Part shown: in pieces, positions 17,101 to 24,297 of the stretch | How positions within the stretch are numbered: position 1 is the first letter of the stretch | Layout of the letters: the number at the start of each line of letters is the position of its first letter | Assembly (NCBI GenBank): GCA_964368425.1 | Contig: CAYJAP010000007.1 | Location: forward strand, 1-27,515 | Length of the DNA stretch: 27,515 nt | Reading direction: 5' to 3' | DNA from: CAYJAP01 sp964368425 | GTDB taxonomy: Bacteria > Bacillota > Clostridia > Christensenellales > UBA1242 | Position numbers and translations under genes: made by a program | The notes under the pieces: model-generated | What the model was told of the DNA's origin: nothing | Seen by the model: the letters and a program-made list of their open reading frames with translations, nothing else | Database searches by the model: none

Positions 17101-17442
17101 TGTTTTTTGTGGTGTAGAAGGGAGTAGGGATGCCTCGGTGGTTTTATCCAATCCGGCAAAAGAGTAGTTAAAATCTTCTAAGTTAACTATTCCAGACTTT
17201 ACAGTTGAAGATGTTCCAACCGCTGTCCAAGAAGTTGGTGTAGGAAGTTTTCCTGTTTGAGAAGAACTACCGTTAAAGTTCTCGTTAGATATTAATGACT
17301 CGTTATTTGGGAAAGTCGTTGTTGATGCATTAACTCTTGCAAAGGAAACTCCCAATGTCAAGGATGTAAGCATTATCAGCGACATCGCAACCATGATAGC
17401 CACGGATTTTAGTTTAGTTTTTGTATTTAATAATCTACTCAT
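14116..17442 (-). CDS. giant surface protein: four CBM-like jelly rolls, one membrane helix, cytoplasmic coiled coil
   Basis: A 1108-residue protein. The start is ATG 17442 with GAGG 6 nt upstream, rather than the in-frame TTG at 17454. A signal peptide covers residues 1-40. Four repeats of about 200 residues follow, each with the pattern x-Y-x-I/V-x-V/F-x-V/L-K-T ... W-x-x-Y-S-x-Y-I ... L-x-L-G ... G-x-V-x-F-D, as in CBM4/9-like carbohydrate-binding jelly rolls (for example FYEIKVSLTT, FMKISFWAKT, YYVIEFYVKT, KYKVSVWLKT). An acidic linker (EEETPDNTIDEKDDDDYD) precedes a transmembrane helix at about 894-921. The last 187 residues are cytoplasmic, rich in Lys and Glu with long heptad-like helices, ending in a Lys-rich tail. 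No catalytic domain or sortase signal is seen. It probably binds glycans outside and a cytoplasmic partner inside. It has its own promoter. Confidence 0.85.
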   Translation of the reverse strand: MSRLLNTKTKLKSVAIMVAMSLIMLTSLTLGVSFARVNASTTTFPNNESLISNENFNGSSSQTGKLPTPTSWTAVGTSSTVKSGIVNLEDFNYSFAGLDKTTEASLLPSTPQKTNGRYNLFINSIDGDTYFGYESTSFTLAANSFYEIKVSLTTIKDAHASIVVQGLSKDAEILNINTVPEQPWPTYSIYIATKSFASEKVSLRLYLGDRLNGSEGAVLFNSAQAYRHTEKTFANANKTGNQALLVDLNAGQVAYSPFDNANFNASPEAAGVALPDWTLIEEKSLTEPEEINSRQVITVAASENNDENIQLIKHPNVNGNERLLYLENKVDSYQSIKSKNFIVPAQSFMKISFWAKTNTSKASVELYQDKGTEESTATTITLSSSTGNAASNGWTYYSFYIQGTIKEVEAYIVINLGTSTSETTGYLGIDEFTAQRLSYTDYNSGLALSTTTNKSVSFHATDTATNFLVANGAFNSTTNADYNSTAPYAPAKWTHYSSYNVEDLSLVSGVINTNTALFNAAGLGITNPGLVTGVQSGTSTDDRYNNVLMIKNPYSHNIRQTYTSASSISLSASSYYVIEFYVKTQIGTTDNGGASLRVFSTDAVYYNVVNISTDNKWEKYSLYVATGSSSLALSIELGLENVAGQVFFDNVIAKKSTESVFSNATESLDFTNVVVNLKENNFDIYPRNLNSTQPYSTPLFTNSVKSQGSSSIVSGIVDTSNSAQLAALGLNLAKYNNKNVYMLKSLSPVHSETTSKINYSLAAGAKYKVSVWLKTFGIAGQTPSSEYGAFLSLSNFGDRFTNINTNGEYQEFVFYISVDKSTSTQVSFGLGSAAGLTSGTVFCDSISLSTIESDEYETAVTSLTANQLSLVVETPEEETPDNTIDEKDDDDYDIGAVVWTLVPSLLFAVAVVMAIVGVYLRKIKLPVKRTKVDTRYDRRKNLDINLSDRDKINIRSKLIVDLKGQIRTHEADVNEEKGKLQSFIKELEAEHKQERESKIEFINALVDEKDAKAQLFKDGKSEYKSEKEFVKDISSLEKKIEKEKKLLEQDKQLAKREKENFDIFKSEKEKAIEVINEKINVLQQEIDDLNKSIQKPLPSTKKKTTKKK

Positions 17443-17489
17443 TATTTGCCTCAATTCTTATTTTTTATAGTTAGCTTGATACAATACTA

Positions 17490-17519
17490 ATTATATATTA
17501 TATAATGCCCTTTTGGCAA
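17490..17519 (-). promoter_or_regulatory. promoter of the giant surface protein gene
   Basis: On the minus strand TTGCCA (17519-17514), 18-nt spacer, TATAAT (17495-17490). About 48 nt of leader precede ATG 17442. Confidence 0.6.
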
Positions 17520-17631
17520 TTAAAAAATTAAAAAGTTTTGGGGTTTTGCTTTTTATAAAGTTATTAAGTGGCTTTTGCTTATAAACAGATAAAATGCACA
17601 CACTATTACTAATTTATCGTAATGGTGAGAG

Positions 17632-18087
17632 ATGAAAAATAACGAGCGTTCCATTGTCTTGGGAAATACTAAGATTGAGTATGATAACGTGTTCAGGGAG
17701 AGTAAAAAGAAAAAAAGTACAGTGGCTAAGAAAAAAGATAATATCTGGCTACTACTCTTGCTGGGTGTTTTTATAGGGTTTATAAATGGGTTCTGGGGAG
17801 GTGGTGGCGGAATGCTGTGTGTTCCCGTGCTCACTTTATTACTCAAAATGCCGGATAAAGAGGCACACGCAACTACTATTCTGATAATGTTACCGCTGTG
17901 TCTGGCGAGCTTTATTATATACTTATTGCACGATGTGATCTCATGGAATATTGCGGGAGTGGTGACTAGCGGATTTGTGGTAGGGGGAGTATTAGGGGCG
18001 TGCTTCCTTAAAAGTATTAACAACGTAGTTTTACGTGTAGTTTTTAGTCTTATAATAATAGCAGGTGGAATACGTCTGTTGCTTTAG
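17632..18087 (+). CDS. TauE/SafE-type permease, N-terminal half protein
   Basis: A 151-residue protein with a basic cytoplasmic head (KKKKSTVAKKKDN) and four transmembrane helices. The helix-1 motif GFINGFWGGGGGMLCVPVL with the downstream AHATT is the repeat signature of TauE/SafE (DUF81) transporters, which move sulfite, sulfonates or other organic anions. Full-length members have about 250 residues and two such repeats; this gene carries one, and the next gene the other. The SD is GGTGAGAG, close to the ATG. Confidence 0.8.
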   Translation: MKNNERSIVLGNTKIEYDNVFRESKKKKSTVAKKKDNIWLLLLLGVFIGFINGFWGGGGGMLCVPVLTLLLKMPDKEAHATTILIMLPLCLASFIIYLLHDVISWNIAGVVTSGFVVGGVLGACFLKSINNVVLRVVFSLIIIAGGIRLLL

Positions 18088-18094
18088 GGGTAAT

Positions 18095-18541
18095 ATGGAA
18101 GTTTTTTGGTATATAGTAGCTGGTGTTTTAAGCGGTATAGTCGCAGGCATGGGAATGGGAGGCGGTACTTTATTGATACCCGTCCTTACCATCTTTTTTT
18201 CCATGCAGCAACATGAGGCACAGGGACTGAACCTCCTAGCTTTCTTGCCAACTGCAGTTGTGGCTTTGGTTATACATTGGAAGAATGGACTAATAGATTT
18301 TAAAAAAGGATTACCTATTATTTTCACAGGAGTGTTGGCATCAGTAGGTGGATCACTGTTAGCCAACAACACAGAAAATAAATTGTTGCAAATTCTGTTT
18401 GGAGTTTTTCTGCTGATTGTCGGAGTTCTGCAGTTGGTTTTGATGATTATTGGTCTTGTTAAAAATAAAAAGAAGAAGAAAAAGGGAAAGTTTACAAACA
18501 AAATAAAGGTAATTATTAGCAGGAATCCAAACGGGGAATAG
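18095..18541 (+). CDS. TauE/SafE-type permease, C-terminal half protein
   Basis: A 148-residue protein with four transmembrane helices and the matching repeat motif GIVAGMGMGGGTLLIPVL with HEAQGLN, plus a Lys-rich cytoplasmic tail (KKKKKKGK). The start is ATG 18095 behind AGGGG (18086-18090); a GTG 30 nt upstream in the same frame lies inside the first gene. With the preceding half it should form an eight-helix heterodimer. The substrate is unknown. The two reading frames are separate, not a frameshift of one gene, because each has its own start, stop and SD. Confidence 0.8.
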   Translation: MEVFWYIVAGVLSGIVAGMGMGGGTLLIPVLTIFFSMQQHEAQGLNLLAFLPTAVVALVIHWKNGLIDFKKGLPIIFTGVLASVGGSLLANNTENKLLQILFGVFLLIVGVLQLVLMIIGLVKNKKKKKKGKFTNKIKVIISRNPNGE

Positions 18542-18626
18542 ACTGTCTAACGCATAAAGTAAGGTAAGTTGTTTTTAGGTAATAATTTTAGCTTTTGAAG
18601 CAAATAATGTATACAATTTCTACCGT

Positions 18627-18638
18627 ATATGCTATAAT
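18627..18638 (+). promoter_or_regulatory. promoter of the Ppx-like/MreB-like operon
   Basis: An extended -10, TGCTATAAT (18630-18638), with no strong -35 at the standard distance. The SD AAAGGAG is at 18681-18687. Confidence 0.55.
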
Positions 18639-18694
18639 TTGTGTAACGAGTAGGAATACCGACAAAATTAAAAACGCCTTAAAGGAGTATCATT

Positions 18695-20203
18695 TTGGAA
18701 AAGATTGCAATACTAGAACTCAAATCAGATCAAATATGCCTAAATTTTGCCAACGTGCAAAAAAATAAATCTTACATGGTTTACAAAGAATACACTATGC
18801 CAGTCAAAGTTACTAAAGACTTAGAAAAAGATGGCTTGATAAAACCCTTAATTATAAAAGAGATAATATCAATATTATCCGTTTTTAAAGATATGTGCGA
18901 CAAAGAAGAGGTGTCGGACTATATTTGTATTGCTGCTAGTATCCTGAAAGAAGCAAAAAATATAAATGGATTCTTAAATGAAGTACTATCAACAACAAAT
19001 TTTAGATTTGCAATATTAACTCCTGAAGAGAGAATTAATCATATTTACACGACCGTCATCAACTCTTTCAACAAACCTAAAGGACTGATTATTAATATTT
19101 CAGAGTATACAACTGAGCTGATGTTGTACAACCGCCGAAACGTTTTGGAAACAGTTATTCTTCCTTACGGATCTGTAAATTTAAGTGACAGATTTGTAGT
19201 GGGCGAAAATGGAGATGAAGAATGCTCTAACATGGAAAAAGAGATAGTATCTGCTGTAGCTGGACTTGACTGGCTAAGCAATATGGAAGATGATTTTTAT
19301 GTTATAGGAGCAGGAAGAATATTTCTAGATTTGGGCATAATCTCTCGTAAAGCAAGAAGATATCCTATTGAAGTTGAGCATAATTATTCTATCAGTGGAG
19401 ATGATTTTGATAAAGTATATAACCTTATCAAACCTCTAGACTTAAGCAAGTTAGGAAAAATCAAAGGAGTTAATACATCTCCAAAACAGTTAGCTGGAGG
19501 ATTCTCTATAATCGCGGCGATATTCGGCAAGGTTAATAAAGAGGAGCTGAGCGTTAGCAGATTTGGTGAAAAAGAAGGGCTATTACTAACGTATGCTCTA
19601 CCTATAACTCTAGAAAAACCGTTAAGCGACCACTTGGGATTCAGTCTGCAACAGATTAATGATTCCTACGATAGGAAGCCAAATAACTCTGAAAAAGTCT
19701 ATGACTTAAGCATGATATTATTCAAGCAACTTAAGGTGTTACATAAACTTAATAGGAGTTATGTACGAGTGTTGCGAGTTGCTAGTTATTTACACAATGT
19801 GGGTTATAGGGTAGATTACCAAAAGCTTGAGCAGAGTGGTTTTGATATCATCATGAACTCAGATATATATGGGTTAACTCATAGTGAATTGGTGCTCGCT
19901 GCATTTACGGTATTGTTAACTAATCCAGACAATTTTAGTCCTGCGCTATGGACAAGGTATAAAGATATAATCACTAACGAAGATTTAGAAGCAGTTAGAA
20001 AGTTAGCGATGATTTTATGTGTGGCTAAATCTTTAGATATTACAGAAAATTCGTACATTACAGATATCACATGCGACATTCTTGGGGATAGTGTTATAAT
20101 GAAGACTATCGCAAACCAAGGAGTTGATTTCGAAGTTAAACACGCTATGAGATGGGGTGTAGAATTTAAAAAGGCTTTTGGTAAAAATCTAGAAATTCTT
20201 TAA
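18695..20203 (+). CDS. Ppx/GppA-like protein with degenerate active sites
   Basis: A 502-residue protein with the domain order of exopolyphosphatase/pppGpp phosphatase: an ASKHA two-lobed region (about 1-300) and a C-terminal HD-like helical domain (about 310-500). The signature residues are altered. The usual DIGSNS phosphate loop reads ELKSDQI (about 7-13); the second loop DIGGGSTE reads NISEYTTE (about 133-140); the HD pair reads HN (LHNVGYRV, about 366). The Glu of the PEER segment (about 111) is kept. Polyphosphate hydrolysis is therefore doubtful, and a binding or regulatory role is more likely. The start is TTG with AAAGGAG 7 nt upstream. The MreB-like gene begins 22 nt downstream, so the two are probably co-transcribed. 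Family assignment rests on layout and residual motifs. Confidence 0.75.
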   Translation: MEKIAILELKSDQICLNFANVQKNKSYMVYKEYTMPVKVTKDLEKDGLIKPLIIKEIISILSVFKDMCDKEEVSDYICIAASILKEAKNINGFLNEVLSTTNFRFAILTPEERINHIYTTVINSFNKPKGLIINISEYTTELMLYNRRNVLETVILPYGSVNLSDRFVVGENGDEECSNMEKEIVSAVAGLDWLSNMEDDFYVIGAGRIFLDLGIISRKARRYPIEVEHNYSISGDDFDKVYNLIKPLDLSKLGKIKGVNTSPKQLAGGFSIIAAIFGKVNKEELSVSRFGEKEGLLLTYALPITLEKPLSDHLGFSLQQINDSYDRKPNNSEKVYDLSMILFKQLKVLHKLNRSYVRVLRVASYLHNVGYRVDYQKLEQSGFDIIMNSDIYGLTHSELVLAAFTVLLTNPDNFSPALWTRYKDIITNEDLEAVRKLAMILCVAKSLDITENSYITDITCDILGDSVIMKTIANQGVDFEVKHAMRWGVEFKKAFGKNLEIL

Positions 20204-20225
20204 TACATTGGAAGAAGGGGACGCT

Positions 20226-21233
20226 ATGGCAAAGTATAATCTTGCAATAGATATAGGAAGTGGAAATACAGTTATATACAAGGCAGGACGTTCTGTCATT
20301 TTAAAAGAGCCATCTATAATTGCGATTGAAAATGTTAGTAGAAAAAAGCAAGTTAAAGAAGTCGGAGATAAAGCAAAAAAACTAGTTGGCAAAACTAATT
20401 TATCGATAGAGGTATACAGGCCTATCGAGAAAGGCGTTGTTAAGAATCTTCAGTTGGCAAAACTAATGTTAAGTGAGTTTCTCAAGAAAATTGAAGAGAA
20501 GGGAATGTTTAAAAGTAACAAAAGTGCAGTTTTATGTGTTCCTTGTGGCTTGTCTGAATCCGAGCGTTTAGATTTTAAACGAGTAATTTACGGTATAAAC
20601 TTTACCGATGTTGCTCTCGTGCCTTCTCCTATCTGTGCTTTATTAGGTATGGGTGTAGATTCAACTGACACACAATCACATATGGTGGTTAATATCGGTG
20701 CAGGAGTAACTGACGTTGCAGTCATCAACGCATCGCATATAGTTTCAGGCATGACAATGAATATTGGCGGTGAAGACATCGACACTGAGATATGTTCCTA
20801 CATCAAAAAAGAGCACAAAACGATTATCGGTTCTAAAGCGTGTGAAGGTGTAAAAAACGACGTAGCAAGCCTGTTTAAGAACGATTTGCGTAGTATTACG
20901 TTAAGTGGTATAGACATGGATAATAATAACCATACAGAGATAGTTGTTTTTAGTAAAGAAGTCAAACCTATCATAGAAAATTTCTTTGACAAAGTTATAG
21001 CGGGAATTGATAAAGTGTTAAATGAATGCTCTAGTGAAGTTATAGGTGATATCAATCGCTCGGGTATATATTTATGTGGGGGCGTGGCACAGATAACTGG
21101 TATCGAAAAATATGTGGCAAGTAAAGTAAATTTACCAGTGTACGTTGACACTGGCCCAGCACTATCTGTGATTGACGGCGCGGGAGTGTTATTGAATAAT
21201 CCTTCGTTGGTGGAAAGTGTAAAAATACTATAA
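20226..21233 (+). CDS. MreB-like actin homologue with altered catalytic residues
   Basis: A 335-residue protein. The start is ATG 20226 (GAAGGGG just upstream), not the TTG at 20208. Recognisable actin elements are phosphate-1 DIGSGNT (9-15), RPIEKGVV (65-72), phosphate-2 NIGAGVTDVAV (156-166) and the adenosine motif CGGVAQITGIEKY. Compared with E. coli MreB, the catalytic Glu of LIEEP (E143) is a Ser here (LVPSP, S134), and the phosphate-2 Asp (D165) is Asn156. Filament formation may persist, but ATP hydrolysis should be impaired. Bacterial MreB scaffolds the cell-wall elongation machinery; here mreC and mreD do not follow. Other actin-like ATPases (PilM, FtsA) fit less well, because the RPxxxGV and adenosine regions are MreB-like. 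A terminator-like hairpin follows. Confidence 0.82.
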   Translation: MAKYNLAIDIGSGNTVIYKAGRSVILKEPSIIAIENVSRKKQVKEVGDKAKKLVGKTNLSIEVYRPIEKGVVKNLQLAKLMLSEFLKKIEEKGMFKSNKSAVLCVPCGLSESERLDFKRVIYGINFTDVALVPSPICALLGMGVDSTDTQSHMVVNIGAGVTDVAVINASHIVSGMTMNIGGEDIDTEICSYIKKEHKTIIGSKACEGVKNDVASLFKNDLRSITLSGIDMDNNNHTEIVVFSKEVKPIIENFFDKVIAGIDKVLNECSSEVIGDINRSGIYLCGGVAQITGIEKYVASKVNLPVYVDTGPALSVIDGAGVLLNNPSLVESVKIL

Positions 21234-21274
21234 TAAATTATCAAAATAGAGAATTATATATCAAATAAATATGG

Positions 21275-21323
21275 AAAGTAAAGTAAAGTAAAATAAACGA
21301 CAAAATGCTGCTTTACTTTTTTT
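21275..21323 (+). terminator. probable terminator after the MreB-like gene
   Basis: AAAGTAAAG (available at 21275-21283 or 21280-21288) pairs with CTTTACTTT (21311-21319), followed by a T run to 21323. The loop is long (at least 22 nt) and the stem is AT-rich, so efficiency may be modest. Confidence 0.5.
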
Positions 21324-21327
21324 GTTT

Positions 21328-21357
21328 TTGTTTTTATACTCGTGTTACGTTTATAAA
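21328..21357 (+). promoter_or_regulatory. possible promoter of the minDE operon
   Basis: TTGTTT (21328-21333), 18-nt spacer, TATAAA (21352-21357); a second TATAAT lies at 21358-21363 without a good -35. The SD AGGAGG is at 21374-21379. Confidence 0.4.
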
Positions 21358-21383
21358 TATAATCGAGTGCAAAAGGAGGGGTT

Positions 21384-22178
21384 GTGTCCAGAAATATAGT
21401 TATTACTAGTGGCAAGGGTGGAGTGGGAAAGACCACTGTTTGTGCGAATATTGGGTATACGTTGGCTAGAAACGGACTTAAAGTCCTCATGATGGACGTT
21501 GATTTAGGGCTCAACAACCTCGATGTTGTTATGGGCGTAGAGAATAAAGTTGTGTACGATATAATAGACGTGATAGACGGCAAGTGCAGACCTAAACAGG
21601 CACTAATACAGGACTTCAGCGTGCCCAACCTGTACATACTTCCTAGTAATCATTCGTACTATACCCATAAAATTGAGATAGATAAGGTGAAAAAGATACT
21701 ACATGACGTGTCGGACATGTTTGACTATGTGCTTATTGACTGTCCTGCAGGAATAGACATAGGATTTGTACGTGCGGTAGAGCTTGCCCACGATGCTATA
21801 GTGGTGACCACGCCACATATATCGGCGGTAAGAGATGCTGATAAGGTTTTTTCGTTGCTAAATAATTATGATATAAACGAAAAATATTTGATTATCAACC
21901 GAGCGCGAGGAGATTTGATGTTGTCGGGGGATATGATAGGCGTTGATACTATAACCGATTATGTTCGAGTTGAGCTGCTGGGTGTTATTCCTGAAGATGA
22001 TAATATTGCAGCGCAGTTACTTGTTGGAGGTGCTGTAGATATGGAAAGTGATGCTTCGGAGGCATTTCAGATGTTGTGTAATAATCTGCACTGCGGAGTG
22101 CGGAAAGTATTTGATTGTACGAAAAAATATAGGGGCTTTGTAGGCTCAATTCGAAGAAATCTAAGAAGGAAGGTGTGA
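21384..22178 (+). CDS. minD: septum-site determining ATPase MinD
   Basis: A 264-residue ATPase with the deviant Walker A GKGGVGKTT (about 10-18), MMDVDLGLNNLD (switch I/A' region), LIDCPAGID (Walker B, about 117-125) and a C-terminal amphipathic, basic helix (RGFVGSIRRNLRRKV) for membrane binding. It dimerises with ATP on the membrane and places the division inhibitor away from mid-cell, with MinE stimulating hydrolysis. The start is GTG with AAAAGGAGGGG just upstream. minE begins 1 nt after the TGA. No minC lies in this window. Confidence 0.95.
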   Translation: MSRNIVITSGKGGVGKTTVCANIGYTLARNGLKVLMMDVDLGLNNLDVVMGVENKVVYDIIDVIDGKCRPKQALIQDFSVPNLYILPSNHSYYTHKIEIDKVKKILHDVSDMFDYVLIDCPAGIDIGFVRAVELAHDAIVVTTPHISAVRDADKVFSLLNNYDINEKYLIINRARGDLMLSGDMIGVDTITDYVRVELLGVIPEDDNIAAQLLVGGAVDMESDASEAFQMLCNNLHCGVRKVFDCTKKYRGFVGSIRRNLRRKV

Positions 22179-22179
22179 T

Positions 22180-22440
22180 ATGAAAAGTGGTATGCAACTG
22201 GTATGTGCGAGTCGGCTCAAAACAGTGTTGGTGCAAGATAAACAGAGTAACCCGCTAAAAATTCTTAACGTTTTAAAAAGCGAGGTGTTATACGTTCTTA
22301 AAAGCTATATGGAAATAAACGCGTCCGATTTATTTTTAAATATCAGTGTAGATGAATTTGGATTCTATATATTAGACATCGGTGCGAAAGTGCGTCGCTT
22401 GAAGACAGTAGGTTCATTTAACGCTGATTACATAGATTAA
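22180..22440 (+). CDS. minE: cell division topological specificity factor MinE
   Basis: An 86-residue protein. The helix RLKTVLVQDK (about 12-21) is the MinD-binding anti-MinCD segment. The segment LNVLKSEVLYVLKSYMEIN and the following strands (FGFYILDIGAKVRR) match the topological specificity domain. It stimulates MinD ATPase and drives pole-to-pole oscillation in species that have it. It is translationally coupled to minD, with AAGGAAGGTG inside the minD end. MinE without a nearby MinC is noteworthy. Confidence 0.85.
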   Translation: MKSGMQLVCASRLKTVLVQDKQSNPLKILNVLKSEVLYVLKSYMEINASDLFLNISVDEFGFYILDIGAKVRRLKTVGSFNADYID

Positions 22441-22509
22441 TTTATATCGCTTTTTCTGACATAAATCGCCAAAAACACTCATATAAATTTATAGTTTAGT
22501 GAGGGTAGT

Positions 22510-23115
22510 ATGAATGTCAAAAGAGTGAAAATAGTAGCAATATACAGACACAAAATACTTTATAGAAACAATCGAGAGATTCATAAAAAAGAGATGATTG
22601 CGTCAGCAGTACTTTTCGTCATGCTCATGTTAAGCGCAATCTTTTTGCGTGTACAAGATAGCTCGATGTCTCAGGCAGTTTCCCAGGCTTTTACCAATAT
22701 CAGCGACCCAACATTCCCTTTATATGGAGACATGTCAGAGCTAGTACATACTAACGGGAGTATAATACCGGAGTTCAAACTTCCTGTTATAGGTAGCAAG
22801 GTAGAGGTCATAAACGGAGATATAAATATTACCATAGCGGATAATAACACGATTAAATCCACCCACGCTGGACGGATACGTATGATAGGTATCGATGACG
22901 GTAAAAGGTACGTGCAGATTATGTACGATAACGATCTCAGCACTATAATATATAATATGGACGTTATCGGCGTGAAAACAGGGGATGTTGTTGCGGCGAA
23001 TAGTATCTTGGGTACGGCGGAAAAAGGACAGGTAATCACCGTGCAGGTGTTATATTGTGACGATCCGATAGAAAATGTGTGGCTGAAAAACGGTAGAATA
23101 TTATGGAAGCAGTAA
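22510..23115 (+). CDS. SpoIVFA-like membrane protein with inactive LytM (M23) fold
   Basis: A 201-residue protein: a basic cytoplasmic head, one transmembrane helix (about 29-46), and a C-terminal LytM-like domain (about 95-200) facing outward. The LytM region keeps the beta pattern (AGRIRMIGIDDGKRYVQIMYDND, VKTGDVVAANSILGTAE) but lacks the metal ligands. The usual YAH is YNM, and the usual HLHFE is TVQVLY, so it is not a peptidase. This is the same state as Bacillus SpoIVFA, which anchors and regulates the SpoIVFB protease. It overlaps the downstream M50 gene by 13 nt, as expected for a dedicated partner. SD GAGGG precedes the ATG. Confidence 0.8.
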   Translation: MNVKRVKIVAIYRHKILYRNNREIHKKEMIASAVLFVMLMLSAIFLRVQDSSMSQAVSQAFTNISDPTFPLYGDMSELVHTNGSIIPEFKLPVIGSKVEVINGDINITIADNNTIKSTHAGRIRMIGIDDGKRYVQIMYDNDLSTIIYNMDVIGVKTGDVVAANSILGTAEKGQVITVQVLYCDDPIENVWLKNGRILWKQ

Positions 23116-23933
23116 AGATAAAAATCCATCCTCTTTTTATTATTCTATCTTTTGTTCTTATATACTTCGGGTGGTGGCTACCTTTCGTTACTTATTTGGT
23201 GGAGATGTGTCTGCATGAGTGCGCACATTGGATTGTTGCCAAGTGCTTAGGATATAAAACTAATAACGTGATATTCATGCCTTACGGGATAGCTTTAGAT
23301 GGCAAAAATATCTTCTTTGTACCGGCACATGAAGTAAGTATCGCTCTAGCTGGACCGTTATTTAATATGCTGTTGTGTGGACTAACTATCATTATATGGT
23401 GGGCTTTTCCACAGACTGTACCGTACACAAAAGTGTTTTTTGAGAGTAATCTTTTCTTAGGGTTATTTAATCTTCTTCCATTATTTCCACTCGATGGCGG
23501 ACGAATATTATTAGCCAGTATTAAAAACAGCAAACGAAAGATTATTATGTATAAAATAATGTTCTGGACAGGTTTGCTGGTATCCATTTTCTTTGCTGCA
23601 TGTTTCGTAGTATCCGTCTTTTACACTATCAACGTAACACTTATATTTGTATCTTTCTTCATTCTCTCGTCATGTCTGGGATACAACGAACAAGTGTATT
23701 TTGAAAGAGGATTATTGAACATAAACAAAACCGATGCTCCGCTAGAGATAAAGTCGTACGCCGTAAACTATAAAACGCCGATACATAAACTGGTGAGATA
23801 TATAAAAGGATATACTTATGTGCAATTTTTCGTGTATGATGATAATCAAGAACTTATAAAGATTATCACAGAATCAGACATACAAAAAATTGTTAACTCC
23901 AAAAGGATGAGTGTAGGAAAGGAACGTCCCTAA
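23103..23933 (+). CDS. spoIVFB: SpoIVFB-type site-2 intramembrane metalloprotease (M50)
   Basis: A 276-residue protein with about six transmembrane helices. The zinc motif HECAH (H38, E39, H42) lies in an early helix, and FNLLPLFPLDGGR (about 121-133) supplies the third ligand (Asp of the LDG motif). The last 60 residues form a CBS-like soluble domain (ending with VYDDNQELIKIITESDIQKIV), which binds ATP in SpoIVFB. In Bacillus this protease cleaves pro-sigma-K in the sporulating mother cell. Its overlap with the SpoIVFA-like gene supports this assignment, but pro-sigma-K is not in the window and the cleavage target is an inference. Confidence 0.88.
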   Translation: MEAVKIKIHPLFIILSFVLIYFGWWLPFVTYLVEMCLHECAHWIVAKCLGYKTNNVIFMPYGIALDGKNIFFVPAHEVSIALAGPLFNMLLCGLTIIIWWAFPQTVPYTKVFFESNLFLGLFNLLPLFPLDGGRILLASIKNSKRKIIMYKIMFWTGLLVSIFFAACFVVSVFYTINVTLIFVSFFILSSCLGYNEQVYFERGLLNINKTDAPLEIKSYAVNYKTPIHKLVRYIKGYTYVQFFVYDDNQELIKIITESDIQKIVNSKRMSVGKERP

Positions 23934-23951
23934 TATCTAGTTAGTGCAACA

Positions 23952-23978
23952 AAAAACCCGTGTTTTCCACGGGTTTTT
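23952..23978. terminator. bidirectional terminator after spoIVFB
   Basis: AAAAACCCGTG (23952-23962), loop TTTTC, CACGGGTTTTT (23968-23978 with the last base in the T run). A and T runs on both sides allow it to serve spoIVFB and the convergent small zinc-ribbon gene. Confidence 0.9.
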
Positions 23979-23979
23979 A

Positions 23980-24132
23980 TTAGTCTGTCTGGGTGAAGGT
24001 ATCGTTGCCGCAAGCTGGGCAATGAGGTAATACCGCCATCATTTCTAGTTCAATTGTTGTTCCACAGTTGCAGCAAGAGTAGCTTCCTACTGATTGTGTG
24101 GTTCCACATAGAATAGTTTTTGTTTCCATCAT
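23980..24132 (-). CDS. 50-residue zinc-ribbon/rubredoxin-like protein
   Basis: A small gene with a perfect AAGGAGG (24145-24139) 6 nt before the first ATG at 24132; a second ATG follows directly. The protein has two CxxC knuckles, C20xxC23G and C38PAC41G, separated by 14 residues, which is the standard zinc-ribbon spacing; another Cys is at 9. Such proteins bind zinc or iron and serve as small nucleic-acid or protein adaptors, or rubredoxin-like electron carriers. The gap between knuckles and the lack of rubredoxin aromatic residues favour a structural zinc site. It is convergent with spoIVFB and shares its terminator. Confidence 0.8.
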   Translation of the reverse strand: MMETKTILCGTTQSVGSYSCCNCGTTIELEMMAVLPHCPACGNDTFTQTD

Positions 24133-24297
24133 AAATAACCTCCTTGATAGAATTAGGTTGTGGATTGATGTTACAAATATTCGGACAAAAATATGTTTTT
24201 ATGTGAAAAGGTTCGGAGATTATGTGTAAATTTGTTATTATATTAGAGAAAATGTAAGCTAACTTTTTTGTTGGTTTATACATGTAAGCAGGCGTGT

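Noticed and set aside
20208..20225. TTG start six codons before the MreB-like ATG
   Set aside because: The GAAGGGG stretch that acts as SD would lie inside the extension, and the actin fold begins directly after the ATG.
22510..23115. Active M23 peptidase
   Set aside because: The His/Asp metal ligands of LytM are missing; the protein fits a SpoIVFA-like regulator.
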